From: Nocardia miyunensis NBRC 108239
Lineage (GTDB): Bacteria > Actinomycetota > Actinomycetes > Mycobacteriales > Mycobacteriaceae
DNA length: 64,000 nt
NCBI RefSeq assembly: GCF_001613065.1
Contig: NZ_BDBQ01000067.1
Coordinates: forward strand, 1 to 64,000
Direction of reading: 5' to 3'
Shown: one piece after another, positions 27,640-36,572 of the stretch
Position numbering within the stretch: position 1 is the stretch's first letter
Layout: each line of letters begins with the position of its first letter
Made by a program: the position numbers and the translations under genes
Notes under the pieces: generated by a model
The model's database searches: none
What the model was told of the DNA's origin: nothing
What the model saw: only the letters and a program-made list of their open reading frames with translations

Positions 27640-28863
27640 TTGACCACGACCCGAGACATATCCAATCCCGTTGCGCTGCAATCCAACCGATGGGCGGCCG
27701 TGGCCGCGGTAGCGGTCGGGACATTTCTGCTGGTGACGGCCGAGCAGTTGCCGATCGGGCTGTTGTCGCCCGTCGGGGAAGCGTTGCGCGTCTCCGAGGG
27801 CACGGCTGGTCTGATGGTGACCGGAGCCAGTATCGTGGCCGCGGTGGCGGCGCCGGTGGTTCCGCTGGTCATCGGCCGGCTCGATCGCCGCATACTGCTC
27901 GTCGTTCTGATGGGGCTCATGACCGCAGCCAACGCGATCTCCGCGGTGGCGCCGAACCTGCCGGTCATGCTCGCCTCCAGGGTGCTGGTCGGCATCGCGA
28001 TCGGCGGGTTCTGGGCGGTGGCCGCAGGCCTGGCGGTGCGGCTGGTGAGCGAGAAAGCCGTGCCGAAGGCCACGGCCGTCATCTTCGGCGGCGTCGGTGC
28101 CGCGAACGTGCTCGGTGTACCACTGGGGACCGCACTGGGCGGATTCACCGGCTGGCGCCTCGCCTTCGGGGCCCTGAGCGTGCTGGCGCTGGTCGTGACG
28201 ATGATTCTGGTTGCCGTGCTGCCGCCGCTGGTCGCCACGCAGCCGGTCGGACTTCGCCAGCTGGCCGGGCAATTCCGCAATCCCGGTGCGCGGGCGGGCA
28301 TCCTGGCCACACTCCTCCTCGTTACCGGGCATTTCGCGGCCTACACGTTCATCGGTCCGGTCCTGCAGCAACTGTCCGGGATCGGCGCCGGGTTCGTCGG
28401 CCCGCTGTTGCTGGGATTCGGCGTCGCGGGCATCGCCGGAAACTTCCTGGCGGGTGCGGTCATCGGCCGGGCCGTGTACCGGACCGTCCTCGGCATCGCC
28501 GCGGGCTTGGCCGTGCTGGTACTGCTCTACCCCGTGCTCGGCCATACCCCGATCGGCGGGATAGTGCTACTGATCGCATGGGGGATGGTCTACGGCGGAG
28601 CGTCGGTGAGCCTGCAGACCTGGATGATCAAGGCAGCGCCCACGGCGGTGGAGGCCGCGTCGGCCCTATGGGTCGCGGTGTTCAACCTGGCGATCGGGCT
28701 CGGCGCACTGGCCGGTGGACTCGTTGTCGACGCCTTCTCCCTGCCCGCAATGCTGATATCCGCCGGCGTACTGCTGTTGCTGGCGGCGATCGCGGTCTGG
28801 TCCCACCGGCCGTCCAGCGCGGAGGTGTCGGATAGCCGGCTCACGCACCCGCAGGGCGCCTGA
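27640..28863 (+). CDS. DHA1-type MFS efflux protein (transposon cargo)
   Basis: This ~407-residue, 12-helix transporter is of the AraJ/Cml-like drug exporter group. It has LVIGRLDRRILLVVLM after helix 2 and the helix 4 segment LASRVLVGIAIGGFWAVAAGLAVRL. The preferred start is TTG 27640, seven bases after GAGGGG; the upstream ATG at 27601 lies in the operator. A hairpin terminator follows at 28874. Regulated by the divergent TetR; it may confer resistance, but no substrate can be named. Confidence 0.85.
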   Translation: MTTTRDISNPVALQSNRWAAVAAVAVGTFLLVTAEQLPIGLLSPVGEALRVSEGTAGLMVTGASIVAAVAAPVVPLVIGRLDRRILLVVLMGLMTAANAISAVAPNLPVMLASRVLVGIAIGGFWAVAAGLAVRLVSEKAVPKATAVIFGGVGAANVLGVPLGTALGGFTGWRLAFGALSVLALVVTMILVAVLPPLVATQPVGLRQLAGQFRNPGARAGILATLLLVTGHFAAYTFIGPVLQQLSGIGAGFVGPLLLGFGVAGIAGNFLAGAVIGRAVYRTVLGIAAGLAVLVLLYPVLGHTPIGGIVLLIAWGMVYGGASVSLQTWMIKAAPTAVEAASALWVAVFNLAIGLGALAGGLVVDAFSLPAMLISAGVLLLLAAIAVWSHRPSSAEVSDSRLTHPQGA

Positions 28864-28873
28864 GCTCCTGTAT

Positions 28874-28910
28874 GCAGGGGGCGCTCCCGTCGCAACGGAG
28901 TGGCCCCTGC
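28874..28910 (+). terminator. Hairpin terminator after the cargo MFS gene
   Basis: GCAGGGG (28874-28880) pairs with CCCCTGC (28904-28910), and an inner CTCCCGT/ACGGAG stem extends it with a bulge. It stands 11 bases after the stop codon. Confidence 0.6.
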
Positions 28911-28970
28911 CCTCATGCGCTCATGCCGATACCGCGTGTTCGACAGCTTTGCCCGAACGCCTTCGTAACT

Positions 28971-29060
28971 CGGATAATGGTCTGTTATCCGGGGTAGCAT
29001 CGGAGTCGTCCTGCGGCGATCACACTGCCGCGCAACACGAACCGTCCCCGTTATCCGGGG
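28971..29060 (+). other. Putative internal recombination site for the tyrosine recombinase
   Basis: An inverted repeat CGGATAA-TGGTCTG-TTATCCG (28971-28991) forms a core with a 7-base centre. The right half extended, GTTATCCGGGG (28984-28994), recurs exactly at 29050-29060, just before the recombinase start. A core inverted pair plus a nearby direct repeat beside the recombinase gene is the plan of the Tn4430 internal resolution site. Assignment is by analogy. Confidence 0.6.
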
Positions 29061-29081
29061 CAAGCCAGCAGAGGCGGGCCG

Positions 29082-29278
29082 ATGGCAGCGAAGGTGACCC
29101 GGCTGCGCACCCCGCCGGCTCGGACCCTGCGCAGCGCGGCCGAGGCGTTCCTGGACACCATCGGGCCCGCGAACACCCGCCGCGCCTACGGCATCGCGAT
29201 CGTCAAGACCGTCGACGCCCTCGACGGGCCCGGCCCCGACGGACTGATCGGCCACTCGCGCGCCCTGGACTCGGTCAC
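29082..29278 (+). pseudogene. TnpI-like tyrosine recombinase, 5' part
   Basis: The first 65 codons and two bases of a tyrosine recombinase: MAAKVTRLRTPPARTLRSAA, then a core-binding (SAM-like) region including GPANTRRAYGIAIVKTVDAL. AGAGGCGG precedes the ATG. It is interrupted at 29278 by the inner transposon. The 3' part resumes at 36617, and 197 plus 811 bases give an uninterrupted 336-codon frame. In the outer transposon this enzyme would resolve cointegrates. Confidence 0.85.
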
Positions 29279-29317
29279 GGCCCCGGAATCCTGAAGCTGT
29301 CCCGAGCCGCAAAGTAG
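29279..29317 (+). repeat. Left inverted repeat of the inner element
   Basis: Starts GGCCCCGGAATCCTGAAG and ends CCGCAAAGTAG; it matches the reverse complement of 36573-36611 at 37 of 39 positions. It lacks the GGGG start usual for Tn3-family ends. Confidence 0.88.
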
Positions 29318-29354
29318 CTTCGCGTGCAGGTTGACTCGGCTACTGTTGCCGGGC

Positions 29355-30650
29355 GTGCGTCAGGAGTGGTCGACCGAGGATTTGATCGGGTCGTGGACGC
29401 TGGTCGGGGATGACTGGCGGCGGGTGGGGAACAAGACTGGTGCGACTCGTCTCGGGTTCGGTCTGTTGCTGAGGTTCTTCGAGATCGAGGCCCGGTTTCC
29501 TGACCGGCCAGAGGAGCTGCCCGCTGTCGCGGTGGCGTATATGGCGGAGCAGGTGAAAGTCGATCCCGGGTTCCTGAGTGAGTACCGCTGGTCTGGACGC
29601 ACGATCGAGTACCACCGGGCGCAGGTACGCGATGCGTTCGGGTTCCGGGAGTTTTCCCGCAGCGACGAGGACAAGCTGGCGGCGTGGCTGGCGGGCGCGG
29701 GCGGATCGGCGGGTGGAGAAGGAGCTGACCGAGGACCTGCGCCGCGTGCGTGGCAAGGAGAACATCTTGTTCCGCCTTGCCGAAGCGGCCGTGGACCACC
29801 CTGATGACATTGTGCGCGAGGCCCTGTATCCGGTGGTCGGGGAGAAGATGTTGCGGGAGCTGGTCAAGGAGGCGAAGGCCAACGATCAGGTGTTCCAGGC
29901 GCGGGTCCGCACCGTGTTGCGCAGTTCGTACTCCAACCACTACCGCCGGATGCTGCCAGCACTGTTGGCGGCGCTGGATTTCCGGTGCAACAACACTGCT
30001 TACCGGCCGGTGATGGTCGCGATGGAGCTGTTGGCGCGGTACGCGAGCACCGACGGCAAGGTCCGCTTCTACGACAAACATGCTCTCGCCCCGCTCGACG
30101 GGGTGGTGCCCAAGGCGTGGCGGGAGGCGGTGGTCGCCGTGTCGAGCGCATCCCGTACGAGCTGTGTGTGCTGGTCGCGTTGCGGGACGCGATCCGCCGC
30201 CGCGAGATCTACGTCGATGGCGGCAACCGGTGGCGCAACCCCGAAGACGATCTGCCCGGCGACTTCGACACCGCCCGCGAGGTGCACTGCGCCGCGATCC
30301 GCCAGCCGCTGGACCCGACCGAATTCATCGCCGGGCTCCGCCAGCGCATGAGCGAGGCCCTGACCCGCCTCGATAAGGGGCTGGCCGAGAACACCACCGG
30401 CGGTATCCGGTTGACGCGGCGGCGCGGTGAGCAGTGGATCAGCGTGCCGAAGCTCGAGAAACAGCCGGAGCCGGAGAATCTGGAGAAGATCAAGGCCGTC
30501 CTGGAAGACCCGCAGTTCCACGACCTGGTCGGCGACAACGAACGCCGCGCGCTGAGCCCGCTGTTCTGGTCAAACATCAACCCTTACGGCCGATTCCGGC
30601 TCGACATGACCACCCGCCTGGACCTGCCCCGGGAACGAGTCACCGGATAA
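29355..30650 (+). pseudogene. Tn3-family transposase relic lacking the catalytic core
   Basis: The N-terminal part (VRQEWSTEDLIGSWTLV..., to about 29700) is followed by a frameshift and a gap relative to full transposases. A segment in another frame comes next (RVEKELTEDLRRVRGKENIL... to RYASTDGKVRFYDK), then a third frame (VERIPYELCVLVALRDAIRR...) that runs directly into the family C-terminus (LSPLFWSNINPYGRFRLDM). The catalytic region expected before that end is absent. At about 1.3 kb it is under half the usual 3 kb. Certainly non-functional. Confidence 0.88.
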
Positions 30651-30707
30651 CGCCTCCGGTCGCGGCTGTCATTTGCCAGTCGTGGGACCACCGGCAGCAG
30701 GGGCTTG

Positions 30708-32168
30708 TTATGGCTGAATATGTTCGTGCTGCCTGGCGGTTGTGGTGGCTACCGGAGCCGGCGATTTGAGTGTGGCGGCGATCGCCGCCGCGCACAGCAG
30801 GACTGCGGCGGCGGTCCAGCCGGCGGCGCGTAGACCCGCCGTGGCGACAAGGGTGGTTGCGGATTCGCCGACGGCATTGGTGATGGCTACGAGGACTGCG
30901 AGTCCGACGGCGCCGCCGATCTGCAGGGCGGTGTTGGCGAGTCCGGACGCGACTCCTTGTTCTGCGGACGGGACGTCGGAGGCGGCGGTGGCGAACATGG
31001 CCGCGTAGGTGAACGAGCCCGCGCCCCAGATGATGATGCCCGGCAGTAGTGCCCAGTAGGAGCCGCCGGTGTTCATCGCGGCGGTGAACGCGAGCATGCC
31101 GAGCGCGTTGATCAGCAGGCCAGCCGTCAGGGTGGTGCGCAGGCCCCATCGGTTGAGTAGCGGGGCCACCAATCGTTCGGTGGATGCGATGGCGATCAGG
31201 GTCAGGGGGAGGAAGGCCAGGCCCGCGTGCAGGGCGTCGAGGCCGAGAACGTCCTGGAGGTACATGGTGAAGACGTAGTACTGGCCGCTGAGTGTGCCCA
31301 TGAAGATGAACATCACCGCCATCGCGGTGGTGAGGCTGCGAATGCGTAACAGCCGCAACGGCATCAATGGGTCGGGGGTATATCGCTCGATGAGTACGAA
31401 CACAGCCAGCAATCCGATGCCGACGGCGATGGCGCCGACGCCACGCGGGCTGGTCCAGCCTGTCTCGGGCCCGCTGGCCAGCCCGAAGACCAGCAGAGAG
31501 GCGCCGAGGGTCGCGACCAGTGCGCCTGGAAGGTCGAATCTGTCGCGGGTACGGGGTGGCGGATCGACTGGCAGCAGGCGCGGTGCCGCGAGCGCTGCCG
31601 CTCCTGTCAGCGGAACGTTGACGAAGAACACCCATTGCCAGCCCAGGGTTTCGGTGAGTACCCCACCGATCAGGGACCCAGCGGCGAGCCCCGCGCCGCC
31701 CGCGGTACCCCAGATGGCCATCGCACGGTTGCGCGAGGGTCCCTCGGGGAAGACGGTGGAGATGAACGCGAGAGTGGCCGGGGTGAGCAGGGCGCCGCCG
31801 AGTCCTTGAAGCGCTCGGGCAGCTACCAGCATGCCGGGCGCCACCGCCAGGCCGCCGAGCAGTGAGGACGCACCGTATAGGGCCAGTCCGAGTATGAACA
31901 GGCGCCGCCGGCCGAGCCGGTCGACCGCCCGTCCGCCCAGCAGCAGCAGTCCGCCGAGCCCGACCGCGTAGGCGCCGACCACCCACTGCACGGACTGGGT
32001 GGAGAAGCCGAGAGCGCGGCCGATGTCGGGAAGGGCGACGTAGACGATGTTGTAGTCCATGGCGATGATGAACTGCGCGAAGGCCAGCAATGCGAGGGTG
32101 AGCGCGTGCCGTGGCCGCGGAGAGGAAGTCATGGGGAGTCCGTGGTGAGGATTGTCGGTGGTGTTCAC
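30708..32168 (-). CDS. DHA2-type MFS exporter (inner element cargo)
   Basis: This 486-residue exporter has about 14 helices: LLGGRAVDRLGRRRLFILG after helix 2, MDYNIVYVALPDIGRALGF in helix 1, and a motif-C-like GGAGLAAGSLIGGVLTETLGW. The GTG start overlaps the stop of the epoxide-hydrolase gene (GTGA), so the two are co-translated; an internal ATG 36 bases on lacks a good site. It is the distal gene of a unit with the hydrolases, suggesting that it exports the same compound or its breakdown products. Confidence 0.88.
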   Translation of the reverse strand: MNTTDNPHHGLPMTSSPRPRHALTLALLAFAQFIIAMDYNIVYVALPDIGRALGFSTQSVQWVVGAYAVGLGGLLLLGGRAVDRLGRRRLFILGLALYGASSLLGGLAVAPGMLVAARALQGLGGALLTPATLAFISTVFPEGPSRNRAMAIWGTAGGAGLAAGSLIGGVLTETLGWQWVFFVNVPLTGAAALAAPRLLPVDPPPRTRDRFDLPGALVATLGASLLVFGLASGPETGWTSPRGVGAIAVGIGLLAVFVLIERYTPDPLMPLRLLRIRSLTTAMAVMFIFMGTLSGQYYVFTMYLQDVLGLDALHAGLAFLPLTLIAIASTERLVAPLLNRWGLRTTLTAGLLINALGMLAFTAAMNTGGSYWALLPGIIIWGAGSFTYAAMFATAASDVPSAEQGVASGLANTALQIGGAVGLAVLVAITNAVGESATTLVATAGLRAAGWTAAAVLLCAAAIAATLKSPAPVATTTARQHEHIQP

Positions 32169-33172
32169 AGCGATCGCAGGAACCGGGTGAGTACGTGGTT
32201 GACCTGATCGGGTCGTTCCTGCTGAATGGCATGGCCGACACCGGGCAACACAACGGTCTCACGCAGATTGCGGAAGCCGCTGTCGCCGGACATCATCCGT
32301 TGGGATTGTGGCAAGGCCAGTGCGCCGTCGCGGCCGCCGATGAGATAGAGGGCGGGTACGTGAACGTCGTTGTCCCGCCAGCCTGTTGACAGTTCCCAGT
32401 TGCGGTCGAGGTTTCGGTACCAGTTGATGCCGCCGGTGAACCCGGACCTTTGATATTGGGCCGCGTAGGTTTTCGCGTCCCGGTCGCTCTCCCAGGCCAG
32501 CGTTGCCGGTGTGTCGACGGCCAGGGAGTCGACGATGGTCCCGCCCTCGGGAACCATCCCGGTCCAGCCCGGTCCCTCACCGGCGGCGGTGCGGAAGATC
32601 CGTCGGAACAGTCCCTCAGGGTCGTGCTCGAGGGCCGATTCCAGGGCGGCGTCGGCGACACCGGGTTGCTGGAAGTGCACGATATAGAAGGCGGATCCGA
32701 GCGCGGCCCGCAGATCGGCGATGGGTGTGGCCGCACCACCCTGGGGTTCGGCGAACCGGTCAGGAATGCTGAGTCCGGCCACGGCCGTGATCCGTTCCGG
32801 GTGCATCTTGGCGGTTTCCCAGGCGACGATGGCGCCCCAGTCGTGGCCGATCACCGTCGCGTGCTGTTCGCCGAGTGCATCGACGAGCCCGGTGACGTCG
32901 CCGGCGAGATGGTCGATGGTGTAGTCCTCGATGCGTTCGGGGACGTCGGTGTCGCCGTAGCCGCGCTGGTCGGGGGCGACGACGTGATAGCCAGCGGCGG
33001 CCAGTGCCGGAATCTGGTGCCGCCAGGAGTACCACGACTCCGGCCATCCGTGCAGCAACAGCACCAGCGGCCCGGACCCGGCTTCGGCGATATGCATGCG
33101 GAGCCCGTTGACGTCGAGAGTGTGGGTGGCGACCTCGGCGACAGGCGATGCGACAGCGGTCTCGGTATTCAC
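32165..33172 (-). CDS. Epoxide hydrolase-type α/β-hydrolase
   Basis: This 335-residue α/β-hydrolase has the epoxide hydrolase signature: oxyanion HGWPESWYSW, the Asp nucleophile in VIGHDWGAIVAWE, and the catalytic His in PGVGHAIQQERP. A cap-domain region lies between about residues 140 and 250. Epoxide hydrolases convert epoxides to diols; some relatives are haloacetate dehalogenases, but these usually lack the HGWP context. GTG start at 33172. It lies 69 bases from the SGNH gene upstream and overlaps the exporter downstream. Confidence 0.85.
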   Translation of the reverse strand: MNTETAVASPVAEVATHTLDVNGLRMHIAEAGSGPLVLLLHGWPESWYSWRHQIPALAAAGYHVVAPDQRGYGDTDVPERIEDYTIDHLAGDVTGLVDALGEQHATVIGHDWGAIVAWETAKMHPERITAVAGLSIPDRFAEPQGGAATPIADLRAALGSAFYIVHFQQPGVADAALESALEHDPEGLFRRIFRTAAGEGPGWTGMVPEGGTIVDSLAVDTPATLAWESDRDAKTYAAQYQRSGFTGGINWYRNLDRNWELSTGWRDNDVHVPALYLIGGRDGALALPQSQRMMSGDSGFRNLRETVVLPGVGHAIQQERPDQVNHVLTRFLRSL

Positions 33173-33241
33173 GTATTCGCTCCTTGCGCGTGAAGAGGTT
33201 GGGGCAGTGGCAATTTCGAACGGACAGTTCCGAGGGGGCGC

Positions 33242-34504
33242 TCAACCCAGGGCGTCGAGGTCGATCGCCTCGGCCATAGCCCGGTACCCTTGGTCGTTGA
33301 GGTGCAGATGATCTCCGGAGTCGTAGGCGGAATGCAGCCGTTGCGGATCGGTGGGTGAGCGTAAGGCGGCGTCGAGGTCTGCGACCGCGTCGTATTCGCC
33401 CGAGTCCCGAATCCAGGCGTTGATCGCGGCACGCTTGGCTTCGCTGCGAGCGGTGACGAACGGAGACGGTTTCGCGGGCAACACTGTCGCGCCGACCACC
33501 CGCAGCCCGGTGTAGCGGGCTTCGCGGATGAGATTGCGGTGCGCGGCGATGACGTCGTCGGCGGACACCACGGTGTAGGGCTCGAAGGTCGGCAGCGGGG
33601 CGGTGTCGACGGCTTCGCTGATGCCGATGTCGTTGATACCCAGTAGCACGATGACCGTGCCGATGCCCGGCTGGGACAGGACATCTCGGTGGAATCGGGA
33701 GATTGCCTTGTCACCGAGCCATGCCGAGTCGACGGTCAGCCGATTGCCGCCGATGCCGTGATTCAACACCGCGCGCGGCCGGCCTGCAGCCGCCAGCCGC
33801 TCGGCCAGCATGTCTGGAAAACGACGGTTGACGTCCGGGGTGCTGAACGACCCGTCCGTGAGGGAGTCGCCGAGGACGACGATGCCGGGCGACCGTGCCG
33901 GACCGCCGGCCACATCCACACCGCTCAGGTAGTACCAGGACCGCGAGGTCTCGCCGAACACCGCGCCCGAGGCGTCGCCGCACTGATCCCCGGTCGCGCG
34001 GAAACTGGTGGCCAGGGCCTGGGCATGATAGGTGGCGGGACCCGTCGACGCGGCCGAATACATTGTCACCGCAATCGAATCCAGCGGTGTCGACCGGAAA
34101 GCTACCGGATCGCTCGCGACCTCCGCACCGACCGGGATCGTGAACGTGATTTCCCCATCAACAGTGAGGGACCGAAACGTATCCGCCCGGATCGCCGTGC
34201 CACCATCACTCGCGGCCACGGTGGCCCTGGTGACCGTGAGTGGCGTGCGGCCGAATACATTCGACAGCCGGACGCGAAGCCGGTCGCCGCCCGCGGTGAG
34301 CCGAACCACCTGCCGCAGCGTTTGATTCGTGAAGCCCTGCTCCGACCAATTCGGGTCGAAGCCGGTGCTGGGTCGCTGCAGCGACGTCGACCACGCCGCT
34401 GCCCAGGCATCCGCCGACATCGCGTCCGGCACCGCGGCCCGACCCGGATCGGCAGCGTCGACGACCGAGCCCGCCGACCTGCCAGCGATCTTGTGTCCAT
34501 CCAT
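33242..34504 (-). CDS. SGNH/GDSL hydrolase
   Basis: This ~420-residue esterase has all four SGNH blocks: the Ser in VVLGDSLTDGS, the Gly in NHGIGGNR, the Asn in LLGINDIG, and Asp/His in SGDHLHLND. The first ~170 residues are a β-rich accessory region (DRLRVRLSNVFGRTPLTVTRA). No clear signal peptide is present at the chosen ATG (34504, MDGHKIAGRS). The upstream ATG at 34579 would come within 20 bases of the divergent AraC gene and is less likely. First gene of the hydrolase/exporter unit. Confidence 0.82.
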   Translation of the reverse strand: MDGHKIAGRSAGSVVDAADPGRAAVPDAMSADAWAAAWSTSLQRPSTGFDPNWSEQGFTNQTLRQVVRLTAGGDRLRVRLSNVFGRTPLTVTRATVAASDGGTAIRADTFRSLTVDGEITFTIPVGAEVASDPVAFRSTPLDSIAVTMYSAASTGPATYHAQALATSFRATGDQCGDASGAVFGETSRSWYYLSGVDVAGGPARSPGIVVLGDSLTDGSFSTPDVNRRFPDMLAERLAAAGRPRAVLNHGIGGNRLTVDSAWLGDKAISRFHRDVLSQPGIGTVIVLLGINDIGISEAVDTAPLPTFEPYTVVSADDVIAAHRNLIREARYTGLRVVGATVLPAKPSPFVTARSEAKRAAINAWIRDSGEYDAVADLDAALRSPTDPQRLHSAYDSGDHLHLNDQGYRAMAEAIDLDALG

Positions 34505-34599
34505 GACACGACCGTACGAATGCAATGTCGGATGATGAATGGCCTGCCGTCTGGAATTCTTGTCTGATCGTCTGACCATCGCGACAGTAGGATATCTGT

Positions 34600-35532
34600 A
34601 TGGACGTTCTCAGCGACGTGCTCGCGGCCATGCGGGCCGGTCAGCCGTACGCCGGTCGCAGCACCTGCCGCGCACCGTGGGGTGTGCGATTCCCCGCCGG
34701 CGACGCGGCCTGCTGCCATATCGTCCTGCAGGGTGGCTGCACCTTGATCCCGGCCACCGGCTCTCCAACTTCCATGGGGGTCGGGGACATCCTGTTCACT
34801 GGACCACGGCACGCCCACACCCTCGTCGACCAACCCGGAAGTCCGGCCATCGACTTCCAGCCCGACAAAACCAGCGGCTACTCCGTTATCGAGCTCGACA
34901 TCCCCGGCCCCGGCGCCACCACCGAAATGCTGTGCGTCTGTTACACCTTCGATCTGGTCCGGCAACACCCGCTGCTCCGCGCTCTGCCCCCGGAGATCCA
35001 CCTGCCCGCCCGCGTCGGCGACCACAACGCACTGCGCGCCACCGTCGACATGCTCGGCACCGAACTGCACCAGCCCCGTTCCGGGACCGACGCTATCCTG
35101 CCCGCACTCATCGACATGCTGCTCCTCCATGTGCTGCGGGCCTGGCTCGACGACAGTGACCTGCGCACCGACACCGGATGGGCCACCGCCCTCACCGACC
35201 CGGCCGTCGCCACCGCCCTGCATCACATCCACCACGAGCCCGAAAACCCTTGGACTGTCGAAGAATTGGCTACTCGAGCCGGAACCTCCCGCGCCACCTT
35301 CGCCAAACGCTTCACCACCGCCGTCGGCCAGCCACCCCTGACCTATCTCACCTGGTGGCGGATGACCATCGCCGCCCGGCTCCTCCACCGCACCGACACC
35401 CCCATCCACACCATCGCCCACCGCTGCGGATACAGCTCCGAATACGCCTTCTCCAAAGCATTCAAACGCGAATTCGGACTCCCCCCGAACCAGTACCGCC
35501 GCCAACGTCAACCCACCACGACGCGAACCTGA
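34600..35532 (+). CDS. AraC-family activator with cupin domain
   Basis: This 310-residue regulator has an N-terminal cupin_6-like sensing domain (FPAGDAACCHIVLQGGCTLIP, GVGDILFTGPRHAHTL). The C-terminal double HTH includes ENPWTVEELATRAGTSRATFAKRF and HTIAHRCGYSSEYAFSKAFKREFG. ATG at 34600. It is divergent from the SGNH-hydrolase/epoxide-hydrolase/exporter unit and is its likely inducer-dependent regulator, since the ~95-base gap is the only promoter space for both. Confidence 0.88.
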   Translation: MDVLSDVLAAMRAGQPYAGRSTCRAPWGVRFPAGDAACCHIVLQGGCTLIPATGSPTSMGVGDILFTGPRHAHTLVDQPGSPAIDFQPDKTSGYSVIELDIPGPGATTEMLCVCYTFDLVRQHPLLRALPPEIHLPARVGDHNALRATVDMLGTELHQPRSGTDAILPALIDMLLLHVLRAWLDDSDLRTDTGWATALTDPAVATALHHIHHEPENPWTVEELATRAGTSRATFAKRFTTAVGQPPLTYLTWWRMTIAARLLHRTDTPIHTIAHRCGYSSEYAFSKAFKREFGLPPNQYRRQRQPTTTRT

Positions 35533-35547
35533 AAACGATGCCGTGTT

Positions 35548-35661
35548 TGTTTCATAGGCGGTCACCTATGAAACAGGGCTCCGACCGGGGAACGTCCCGG
35601 GCGTTCCATGTTTCATAGAGTGTTTCATCTGACTTGTAGTGTGAAACGTATACATGAAACA
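35548..35661 (+). other. res-like resolution site for the serine resolvase
   Basis: A 28-bp perfect dyad TGTTTCATAGG-CGGTCA-CCTATGAAACA (35548-35575) looks like crossover subsite I. Further half-sites follow: TGTTTCAT at 35609 and 35621, GTGAAAC at 35641, ATGAAACA at 35654. Subsite I farthest from the resolvase and accessory subsites nearer is the standard Tn3 res arrangement. The exact limits of subsites II and III are not certain. Confidence 0.75.
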
Positions 35662-35918
35662 ACCCCGAGGGTGGCCGACGACGATTTCCTCTTGGTGGAG
35701 ACCCACGACTGTCCTATGTCGACCTGCGCCGCTCCAGCCGGGTCCGCGTGCCGGACCGGTAAGGGCAAAGTCGCCACCCAGTACCACACCGCCCGGTTCC
35801 GTCTCGTGCTCTCGCTGGCCAAGGCTCTCAACGCCCCACCCCGGCACTGCGCAAGCCCGGATCCGCCTGGGTCGAACTGCCGCGCCCACCCGCGGCCGGG
35901 ACGGAGCCCGCCGGGCAC

Positions 35919-36545
35919 GTGCGAATCGGCTACGCCCGCGCCTCCACCGCCCACCAATCCCTGGACACCCAGCTGGACTCCCTGCGGGCCGCCGACGTCG
36001 GCCGGGTCGTCGCCGAGAAGGTCTCCACCCGCGCCACCACCCGTCCCGAACTGGACAACGCCGTCGCCCTCGCCCGGGAACTGCGCGCCTCCGGTGTCGC
36101 GGTCACCCTCGTCGTGCACGAACACAAACGCCTCGGCCGCGGAATCGAGCTCGCCGCCCTCGCCGAGCAATTGAAAGCTTCCAGCATCGGCCTGGAGTTC
36201 CTCACCGGTGAGCTGCAAGGCTCCCATGACCCGTCCGGGGTCGTGTTCACCGTGCTGGCAGCCCTGTCCGGCATGGAACGCGAATACATCCGCGACCGCA
36301 CCCTCGAAGGCCACGAATCCGCCCGCAAACGCGGCAAGACCATCGGCGGCGCCACCGTCGTCGGCGACGACATGCTCTCCCACGCCCTGCACCTGCGCGC
36401 CCAAGGACTCAGCCTGCGCGACATCGCTGCCCGCCTCGTCATCACCAAAGGCAAGAAGAAAGGCCAACACCCCTCCTCGGCCACCGTCCTGCGCATGCTC
36501 CGCGACCACGACCACGCCACGGACCAGGCAGTAATCCCGGACTGA
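35919..36545 (+). CDS. tnpR: Serine resolvase
   Basis: This 208-residue serine recombinase of the resolvase/invertase family has catalytic Ser9 in RIGYARASTAHQSLDTQ and conserved Arg residues in HEHKRLGRG and MEREYIRDRTLEG. The C-terminal HTH (LRAQGLSLRDIAARLVITKG) binds the res site. GTG start at 35919, about 260 bases after the res-like array. It should resolve cointegrates formed by the inner element; unlike tnpA it appears intact. Confidence 0.92.
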   Translation: MRIGYARASTAHQSLDTQLDSLRAADVGRVVAEKVSTRATTRPELDNAVALARELRASGVAVTLVVHEHKRLGRGIELAALAEQLKASSIGLEFLTGELQGSHDPSGVVFTVLAALSGMEREYIRDRTLEGHESARKRGKTIGGATVVGDDMLSHALHLRAQGLSLRDIAARLVITKGKKKGQHPSSATVLRMLRDHDHATDQAVIPD

Positions 36546-36572
36546 CTCACACCCCGGGAACCGCCGAGAGTT

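Noticed and set aside
28949..29317. Arg-rich 122-codon frame over the recombination site
   Set aside because: It is out of frame with the recombinase and covers the repeat array; composition is typical of spurious high-GC frames.
32165..33172. Haloalkane or haloacetate dehalogenase instead of epoxide hydrolase
   Set aside because: HGWPESWYSW plus HDWG and the C-terminal GVGHAIQ pattern fit epoxide hydrolases better; not excluded experimentally.
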